From contig NZ_JABAIA010000002.1 in NCBI RefSeq assembly GCF_012641275.1, forward strand, positions 930,001-994,000: 64,000 bases of DNA, written 5' to 3'. Below the pieces are notes generated by a model. That model had not been told where the DNA came from. It made no database searches and was given only the letters and a program-made list of their open reading frames with translations. The number at the start of each line of letters is the position of its first letter. The stretch's first letter is position 1. This DNA comes from Chitinophaga varians (GTDB lineage Bacteria > Bacteroidota > Bacteroidia > Chitinophagales > Chitinophagaceae). The translations under genes were made by a program, and so were the position numbers. Below are positions 58,860 to 64,000 of the stretch, in pieces.

Positions 58860-59644
58860 AAGAATTTGCCTCCAAACAATACTGGGCACTGGTGCTGGGC
58901 GGCAGCAGCGGGTTGGGCCTGGCGTCTGCGTACAGGCTGGCGTCGCATGGCATGCACCTGTGTATTGTGCATCGTAATGCTGGCGTAGAGATGGACGCCG
59001 TCAATACTGCTTTTGAAGCGCTGCGTGCCACCGGTGTGCAGGTGCTGGCATTTAACATCAATGCGGCACAGGCAGAGCGGCGCACGCTGGTATTGGAAGA
59101 ACTGCGGAAAAAGATGGGCCCGGAGGGGCGTGTCCGTTGTCTTTTGCACAGTGTGGCCAAAGGCACGTTGAAAGGGATGACAACTGCGCCGGCGTTGCAA
59201 ACGGACGACCTGATGATCACGCTGGAACATATGGCGGTGAGTTTGTACGACTGGACACGTGCCATATGGGAGCAGCAGCTTTTTGCCGCGGACGCGCGCG
59301 TGCTGGCGTTCACCAGCGAAGGCAGCCATCGCGCCTGGAAACATTATGCGGCCGTATCAGCCGCCAAAGCGGCCCTGGAGGCGATGAGCCGTAGCATAGC
59401 ACTGGAGTTTGCGCCATACGGCATCCGGGCCAATTGTATACAGGCGGGCGTGACAGACACCCGTTCGTTGCGGATGATACCCGGCCATGAGCAGCTGCTG
59501 GAGCACAGCATTGCCCGCAGTCCGTTTGGACGGCTGACCACAGCGGACGATGTGGCGGACGTAGTTTACCTTTTATGTAAAGACGAAGCCGCCTGGGTGA
59601 ATGGGGCCGTTATCCCCGTAGACGGAGGCGCACATATACAGTAA
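58853..59644 (+). CDS. FabI/FabL-like enoyl-ACP reductase (SDR)
   Basis: 263 residues. NAD(P) site LVLGGSSGLGLASAYRLA; the active site reads Tyr165-x6-Lys172 (HYAAVSAAK), the spacing of enoyl reductases, whereas ketoreductases have Tyr-x3-Lys. LLHSVAKG and the C-terminal VIPVDGGAH also fit FabI/FabL. It would reduce the enoyl chain on the cluster's carrier protein. It overlaps the polyketide synthase gene by 7 nt. No separate ketoreductase is present in the cluster, so either a housekeeping FabG or this enzyme must do that step. Confidence 0.85.
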   Translation: MVKEFASKQYWALVLGGSSGLGLASAYRLASHGMHLCIVHRNAGVEMDAVNTAFEALRATGVQVLAFNINAAQAERRTLVLEELRKKMGPEGRVRCLLHSVAKGTLKGMTTAPALQTDDLMITLEHMAVSLYDWTRAIWEQQLFAADARVLAFTSEGSHRAWKHYAAVSAAKAALEAMSRSIALEFAPYGIRANCIQAGVTDTRSLRMIPGHEQLLEHSIARSPFGRLTTADDVADVVYLLCKDEAAWVNGAVIPVDGGAHIQ

Positions 59645-59652
59645 ACGGATTT

Positions 59653-60096
59653 ATGACGATAACGACAATAATGGAGAAATTACCCTACGGGGAACCTTTT
59701 TTGTTTGTTGATACACTGGAATATATTGATGAACAGAAGGTGACAGGAAGTTTTACCTTCCGGCCGGAGATGGATTGTTACAAAGGACATTTTAAAGGAT
59801 ATCCGGTCACCCCCGGCGTATTGCTGACAGAAGTGATGGCGCAGATAGGACTGGTATGCCTGGGTATCTATCTCACAGGAGGCCCGGAGGGCATGACTTT
59901 CGGGCTTACCTCCACTAATGTTGAGTTTATGCGGCCGGTGTTACCGGGAGAAAAGGTGACGGTGACCGGCGAAAAACTATATTTCCGTTTTGGTAAACTG
60001 AAATGCCGGGTAACGATGACCAATGCGCAAGGAGAAGAAGTGAGTAGTGGAGAGATAGCGGGCATGATCATCAACCCTGCTGATCATAATTTGTAA
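59653..60096 (+). CDS. 3-hydroxyacyl-ACP dehydratase (FabZ-like, hot-dog fold)
   Basis: 147 residues. The active site is YKGHFKGYPVTPGVLLTEVMAQIG, with His46 and Glu60, as in FabZ (the usual G-H-F-P-x4-P-G-V pattern). It removes water from 3-hydroxyacyl-ACP in the chain-extension cycle. It follows the reductase by 8 nt and is followed directly by the ketosynthase gene (no gap). Confidence 0.92.
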   Translation: MTITTIMEKLPYGEPFLFVDTLEYIDEQKVTGSFTFRPEMDCYKGHFKGYPVTPGVLLTEVMAQIGLVCLGIYLTGGPEGMTFGLTSTNVEFMRPVLPGEKVTVTGEKLYFRFGKLKCRVTMTNAQGEEVSSGEIAGMIINPADHNL

Positions 60097-61374
60097 ATGA
60101 TGACCAGAGTAGTGATAACAGGGCTGGGCGTGGTAGCTCCCAACGGAACAGGTGTCCCTGCTTTTACCGAAGCGGTGCGGCAGGGAGTATCGGGTATCCG
60201 TTACGATCCACAGCTGGAGGCACTGGATTTTTCCTGCCGCATAGCCGGCACGCCCGAAGTGACAGAAGAAATGAAGCTGCGGTATTTTGAGCCGCTGGAG
60301 CTGAAAGGCTTCAACAGCGGAGCGGTGCTGTACGGCGTGATGGCCGGTATGGAAGCATGGCATGACGCCGGTTTGCCCGCGGGTAACGACATACAGTATC
60401 CGGACTGGGACAGCGGCGCTATATTTGGTACCGGTTCTTCCGGCATCGATAAAATGCGGGAAGCTATTTACCGTATGGACGAGTTGCAGGTACGGCGTTT
60501 AGGCAGTACCGTAGTGGCGCAGACCATGGCCAGCGGCATCAGTGCGTGGCTGGGAGGTAAACTGGCATTGGGCAATCAGGTGACCACCAATTCATCGGCT
60601 TGTACCACCGGCGCGGAAAGCGTGCTGATGGCCTATGACCGTATCCGCGCCGGCAAAGCCCGTCGGATACTGGCGGGTAGTACAACAGATGGCGGCCCTT
60701 ATGTATGGGGCGGTTTCGATGCCATGAAAGTCTGCACCTTCAAAAACAACGACCGGCCGGCGGCAGGTTCAAGGCCTATGAGCGCCAGCGCTACAGGATT
60801 TGTGCCCGGCGCAGGTGCCGGCGCATTGGTCGTGGAATCGCTGGAGAGCGCCCTGGAAAGGAACGCGCACATCTACGCGGAGATCGCCGGCGGCCATGTG
60901 AACTCAGGCGGTCAGCGCAATGAAGGCAGCATGACGGCCCCCAACAGTGAAGCGGTACAACGCTGTATCCGGGAAGCCGTGCGGGACGCCGGTATTCATC
61001 CGGATGACATTGATGCGATCAACGGGCACCTGACAGCTACCAGCAAAGATGCCGCAGAGGTAACGAACTGGAGCCTGGCGCTGAACAGGAGCGGGGAACA
61101 GTTCCCCTACCTGAATGCGCTGAAATGTATGGTAGGGCATTGTCTGAGCGCATCCGGGAGTATTGAGCTGGTGGCAGCGGTGCTGCAACTGCAAGAGGGA
61201 TTTCTGTTTCCCAATATCAACAGCGAAGACCTGCACCCGGAGATTGCCGCGATCGTGCCCCGGGAGAAAATACCACAGCAATTGATACATAAAGACCTTC
61301 AGGTAATCGCCAAAGCCAGCTTCGGATTCGGCGATGTAAATGCCTGTATCATTTTAAAAAAATACAAATACTGA
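60097..61374 (+). CDS. Beta-ketoacyl-ACP synthase II (FabF-like)
   Basis: 425 residues with the complete condensing triad: Cys169 (NSSACTTGAE), His311 (INGHLTATS) and His348 (MVGHCLSASG), plus Lys343 in LKCMVGH. In FabF the usual motif is GTST; here it reads GHLTATSKDA. It extends the acyl chain on the cluster's carrier protein with malonyl-ACP. It follows FabZ with no gap, and the carrier protein gene begins 4 nt after it. No chain-length-factor partner is present, so it should act as a homodimer. Confidence 0.93.
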   Translation: MMTRVVITGLGVVAPNGTGVPAFTEAVRQGVSGIRYDPQLEALDFSCRIAGTPEVTEEMKLRYFEPLELKGFNSGAVLYGVMAGMEAWHDAGLPAGNDIQYPDWDSGAIFGTGSSGIDKMREAIYRMDELQVRRLGSTVVAQTMASGISAWLGGKLALGNQVTTNSSACTTGAESVLMAYDRIRAGKARRILAGSTTDGGPYVWGGFDAMKVCTFKNNDRPAAGSRPMSASATGFVPGAGAGALVVESLESALERNAHIYAEIAGGHVNSGGQRNEGSMTAPNSEAVQRCIREAVRDAGIHPDDIDAINGHLTATSKDAAEVTNWSLALNRSGEQFPYLNALKCMVGHCLSASGSIELVAAVLQLQEGFLFPNINSEDLHPEIAAIVPREKIPQQLIHKDLQVIAKASFGFGDVNACIILKKYKY

Positions 61375-61378
61375 TATC

Positions 61379-61633
61379 ATGGATAAAACAGCTTTAATGG
61401 CCACTATCAAAGAAGTGGTGGCGCCTTATACCAAAAATCCCGAAGCGCTGGCTACGCTGAATGAAGACACGGACTTTATCCGTGACCTCAAAATCAACTC
61501 GGCCAACCTGGTGGACGTGGTGCTGGACGTCGAAGAGAAATTTAATATCGTGATCGATAACGATTCCATGGAAAAGATGATCAATGTGCGTGCTGCCATG
61601 GAAGTGGTGGAAAACAAGCTGGCCACGCCATGA
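61379..61633 (+). CDS. Acyl carrier protein
   Basis: 84 residues, all-helical. The phosphopantetheine attachment site is Ser41 in DLKINSANLVDVVLDVEEKF. The usual D-S-L is replaced by N-S-A-N-L, so this is a dedicated carrier rather than the housekeeping AcpP. The next gene encodes its activating phosphopantetheinyl transferase, with a 4-nt overlap. Confidence 0.93.
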   Translation: MDKTALMATIKEVVAPYTKNPEALATLNEDTDFIRDLKINSANLVDVVLDVEEKFNIVIDNDSMEKMINVRAAMEVVENKLATP

Positions 61634-62121
61634 TTGGCAATGATGTGATAGACCTGCAGCTGGCGGCTGTGGAAAGCAACTGGCGGAGACGGGGCTATCT
61701 GGATAAACTGTTCTCCCCGGCAGAACAACAACTAATAGCGCAGGCTGTTGATCAGCATCGCATGGTATGGCTGTTGTGGAGCGCCAAGGAAGCGGCATAT
61801 AAGATCATTCACCGGGATACCCGGGAGCGGACGTATGCACCGCTGAAATATGAAGTACGACTTTCCGGAGCAGATACAGGCTTCATTCAATATGCTGACA
61901 GGGTATTTCCTTTTCGTACGGTGGTCAGCGATAGTTGCCTGCATACGGTGGCGGTGGCATCGGGAAGCTGGTGGCCGCGGGTGGTGTACCGGTTGCAGCC
62001 GGCGGAAACGTTGCAGAAAGACGACGACGGCGTGCCTTTTATCAGTGGTATCGGAGGCGTCTCTCCGGCGTCGGTCAGTCACCATGGTGCGTACCGGGAG
62101 GTGGTCTGCCTGAAGATATAA
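61630..62121 (+). CDS. 4'-Phosphopantetheinyl transferase (AcpS/Sfp superfamily)
   Basis: 163 residues. The two conserved motifs are IGNDVIDL (Asp5, Mg2+ site) and LLWSAKEAAYKII (Lys53/Glu54 and Lys58). It transfers the phosphopantetheine arm from CoA to Ser41 of the adjacent carrier protein. It is the last gene of the cluster, overlaps the carrier gene by 4 nt and ends just before a terminator. Confidence 0.92.
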   Translation: MIGNDVIDLQLAAVESNWRRRGYLDKLFSPAEQQLIAQAVDQHRMVWLLWSAKEAAYKIIHRDTRERTYAPLKYEVRLSGADTGFIQYADRVFPFRTVVSDSCLHTVAVASGSWWPRVVYRLQPAETLQKDDDGVPFISGIGGVSPASVSHHGAYREVVCLKI

Positions 62122-62125
62122 TGTA

Positions 62126-62157
62126 AAAAGGAGTAGCGCCCCTGCTACTCCTTTTAC
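62126..62157. terminator. Terminator of the polyketide cluster
   Basis: Perfect 12-bp stem (62126-62137 with 62144-62155) with a 6-nt loop. T-rich 3' arm on the plus strand; the A-rich start makes it usable in the reverse direction for the convergent XRE gene. Confidence 0.85.
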
Positions 62158-62159
62158 GT

Positions 62160-62456
62160 TTATTTAGTAAGTATCAACGACCATATGTCTTCCTCAAAAG
62201 AGGGAAACAGGTCATTAAACCGCTTTCTTGTTTTGGGTGGCAGATCCTTGTCTGTTTCAATAGCGGCCATTACCAGTAAGGCTTTCCGGGTATTAAACCG
62301 GGCGGCGATCCTGTCGAGGGTCGCATCAGTAGGTGTTGTTTTCCCGCTTTCAATTAAAGAGAGACTGGTTTGGCTAATGCCAATGTAATCAGCGAAATCG
62401 CGCTGGTTCTGTTGTTTTTGCTCTCTCAGCGTTTTAATGACTTTTCCAAAGTTCAT
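62160..62456 (-). CDS. XRE-family helix-turn-helix regulator
   Basis: 98 residues. The HTH occupies about residues 5-58 (VIKTLREQKQQNQRDFADYI, then GISQTSLSLIESGKTTPTDA), with a C-terminal helical tail (TRKRFNDLFPSFEEDIWSLI). It follows the unknown gene at 62467 by 10 nt in the same operon, and probably regulates it or itself. Confidence 0.92.
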   Translation of the reverse strand: MNFGKVIKTLREQKQQNQRDFADYIGISQTSLSLIESGKTTPTDATLDRIAARFNTRKALLVMAAIETDKDLPPKTRKRFNDLFPSFEEDIWSLILTK

Positions 62457-62466
62457 AGTCGTTGTT

Positions 62467-63372
62467 TCAATATGAAAATCCCAGATCAGTCAGCACTTTC
62501 CACATAAAATCAAGCCATTGGTCGAGCGCCTCTTCAGAACTCACTTCTGTTACTCCGTCCCGGAGTATCATCAGCAACTCTAATTTATCGTTGTCTTCCT
62601 CACTTCTGTCGGGACACGCTTCCATCCGGGCGATGGCGTCGTTTGCCAGTTTTATGATTTTTTCTCGTAACTGCATGATTAGCGGTTTAGTGGTTAGTGA
62701 AATAATTCCTGTCACTGGAATAAGGTCCACGTCACCACCATCCTTACCGTCGTCGGGGTGTAGTTTCAAGGTACGAAATATAATGCGTATAGGTAACACA
62801 ATGTTACGTAAGACCGGCAGGTTGACTACCCTGTTACGGCGATAGGTCAGCTGGCGGGCCTTATTGTTAAGGAAACCGATGGACTGCCGAGGGGCAGACA
62901 TACTTATCTGTATGCTGTTGGCCATATTGTCCCTGATATACCAGGTGACTGCGCCCTGCCTGATTTTCTGCACCAGTGGAACGACGGTATGTAAAGACAG
63001 CAACTGCTCACATACCAATGAAAGCCAGCGAAGCATTGGGTCCCGGGAGGGAGAGGCAGAAGGCTTGTTATGCGCCGCGGACGGAGGTAAACAGTTCCTG
63101 GACAAGGATGGCTCTTCCACAGACTGACAGGATATTCCGTCGTTCTGGGCCGCTGTTGCAGAGGAGTCGCATGTCAGGCTGACTGGCGTTGTTGCCTGCG
63201 GATAACATTGGCTGACTTCTCTCAGTGGCACTATCGTCAGTTTGTCGAGGGAGAAGGTAGTCAGATCTCCCCGTCGGAGCATACTGTCGAGCTGTTCATC
63301 GAGAGATGCAGCTATGCTTGCATAACGTTGTAGTTTTCCGGTATCAGCGGAAAATGGTTGGTTTTGGGTCAT
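62467..63372 (-). CDS. Uncharacterised 301-residue protein
   Basis: No recognised domain and no signal peptide. The first ~110 residues are low-complexity (Ser/Pro/Ala-rich, e.g. RNCLPPSAAHNKPSASPS). The rest is helical or mixed, with WLSLVCEQLLSLHTVVPLVQ and LRNIVLPIRIIFRTLKLH, and ends in a helical segment (EEALDQWLDFMWKVLTDL). The base composition is less GC-rich than its neighbours. In an operon with an XRE regulator, a pairing that could suggest an accessory-island gene. Confidence 0.7.
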   Translation of the reverse strand: MTQNQPFSADTGKLQRYASIAASLDEQLDSMLRRGDLTTFSLDKLTIVPLREVSQCYPQATTPVSLTCDSSATAAQNDGISCQSVEEPSLSRNCLPPSAAHNKPSASPSRDPMLRWLSLVCEQLLSLHTVVPLVQKIRQGAVTWYIRDNMANSIQISMSAPRQSIGFLNNKARQLTYRRNRVVNLPVLRNIVLPIRIIFRTLKLHPDDGKDGGDVDLIPVTGIISLTTKPLIMQLREKIIKLANDAIARMEACPDRSEEDNDKLELLMILRDGVTEVSSEEALDQWLDFMWKVLTDLGFSY

Positions 63373-63621
63373 ACAGCAGATGGGTTAAGCCACCGGTTTG
63401 GTTGATTTTTTTTATGGTAGATATCCTAACCAAAAAAAATCCGGACAAATTTAAAATCAATATGATTAATTTGTGGTTAATCAAATGTTATCGGGGAAAG
63501 CCCCGGTAGACATGAGTGTTAACATGATAGTTGTATTATCACCGAAAAATGAGGCGAGCCTGTTGCGTTCAGGTACGTTTCTTGATGCCTTGCTCAGCTG
63601 TATACCACATCAGGACAAACC

Positions 63622-64000
63622 ATGCAATTCTCCAGACACAAAAAGGTGGCCGTCATCGTGGCGCATCCGGACGATGAAACGTTGTGGGCAGGCGGCACAC
63701 TGCTGGGCCATCCTGAGTGGGAATGTTTTGTGGCCTGTATCTGTCGGGCCGGCGACGCAGACAGGGCGCCCCGCTTCGCCGCCGTATTACAGGCGCTGGG
63801 CGCCACGGGAAACATGGCTGACATGGACGACGGACCGGAACAAAACCCATTGCCCATTCCGGCCGTGGCGGAACAGTTACTGCAACTGTTGCCATATACA
63901 CAGTTTGACCTGATCATTACCCACAATATCTCCGGGGAATATACCAGGCACCGCCGCCATGAGGAAGTCAGCGAAGCGGTATTTCAACTGTGGGAGCAGC
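63622..64000 (+). CDS. PIG-L family deacetylase (3' truncated by window)
   Basis: Frame open to the end of the window (126 residues seen). The N-terminal VAVIVAHPDDETLWAGGTLL carries the AHPDDE zinc-binding motif of PIG-L/LmbE de-N-acetylases, and FDLIITHNISGEYTRHRRHEEV has the second H-x-x-G...RHxxH type motif. ATG 63622 is the only good start, since the frame upstream is closed by several stops; AGGA lies about 9 nt before it. The enzyme would remove an N-acetyl group from a GlcNAc- or thiol-linked sugar. Confidence 0.85.
   Translation, partial: MQFSRHKKVAVIVAHPDDETLWAGGTLLGHPEWECFVACICRAGDADRAPRFAAVLQALGATGNMADMDDGPEQNPLPIPAVAEQLLQLLPYTQFDLIITHNISGEYTRHRRHEEVSEAVFQLWEQ

Noticed and set aside
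63473..63913. 146-codon frame beginning before the PIG-L gene
   Set aside because: It overlaps PIG-L in another frame; the AHPDDE motif and reading to the window end support the frame starting at 63622.

Overview
The window is bacterial chromosome from a member of the Bacteroidota, most likely the Chitinophagaceae and plausibly Chitinophaga. The genus is an inference. Supporting signs are a SusC/SusD pair with a DUF3823 partner, an ECF sigma/FecR pair, a type IX secretion sorting domain, many AraC-type regulators, promoter boxes of the TAnnTTTG type, and sigma-54 activators built in the Bacteroidota style. No rRNA, tRNA, CRISPR array, insertion sequence or phage gene was seen. About sixty protein genes are called; the first (SusC) and last (PIG-L deacetylase) are cut by the window edges.

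Layout. 1-5.5 kb: SusC/SusD/DUF3823 nutrient-uptake operon. 5.5-11.7 kb: a secreted alpha/beta hydrolase with an AraC regulator, then two transcription units for reactive-compound defence: a chloroperoxidase-like hydrolase, and a pirin / degenerate receiver / ring-cleaving dioxygenase / MhqD-like esterase operon. Both units carry the same FNR-type palindrome at the same distance from their promoters, and a Crp/Fnr regulator gene follows. 11.8-13.5 kb: a GAF-type sigma-54 activator. 13.4-24.1 kb: ten tightly packed minus-strand genes (isochorismatase-like hydrolase, porin, M17 N-domain protein, amidohydrolase, DoxX, Dps, DUF1275, sensor kinase, sigma-54 response regulator, TMEM175 channel) that look like one operon with its own two-component system. 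24.2-27.1 kb: a cytoplasmic paralogue of the secreted hydrolase, a dienelactone-hydrolase-like enzyme and another AraC regulator. 27.3-34.2 kb: carbohydrate genes (CE2-type esterase, GPH symporter, cellobiose 2-epimerase-like enzyme, secreted PL6 polysaccharide lyase).

34.4-39.5 kb: a divergent RpiA, a TetR regulator, an unknown protein and an unusual fusion of a ketoacyl synthase III with a haem-oxygenase-like iron oxidase. The TetR gene and a DUF1348 gene share an 18-bp operator. 39.5-50 kb: mixed housekeeping and accessory genes (metallo-beta-lactamase-fold hydrolase, two-domain LigD, PfkB kinase, AraC, SDR, topoisomerase III, DUF2064, GNAT-ankyrin fusion). 50.2-55.1 kb: ECF sigma, FecR, a GH2 enzyme and a small protein, read on the minus strand.

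55.4-62.1 kb: an orphan STN-domain protein followed by an eight-gene biosynthetic cluster: FAD oxidoreductase, methyltransferase, type III polyketide synthase, FabI-like reductase, FabZ-like dehydratase, KAS II, acyl carrier protein and phosphopantetheinyl transferase. It is predicted to build a dedicated acyl chain on its own carrier protein and pass it to the type III synthase to make a phenolic or pyrone lipid. An identical 14-bp element precedes both FecR and the STN gene, which raises the possibility that the ECF system controls this cluster. 62.2-64 kb: an XRE regulator with an unknown upstream protein, and the start of a PIG-L deacetylase.
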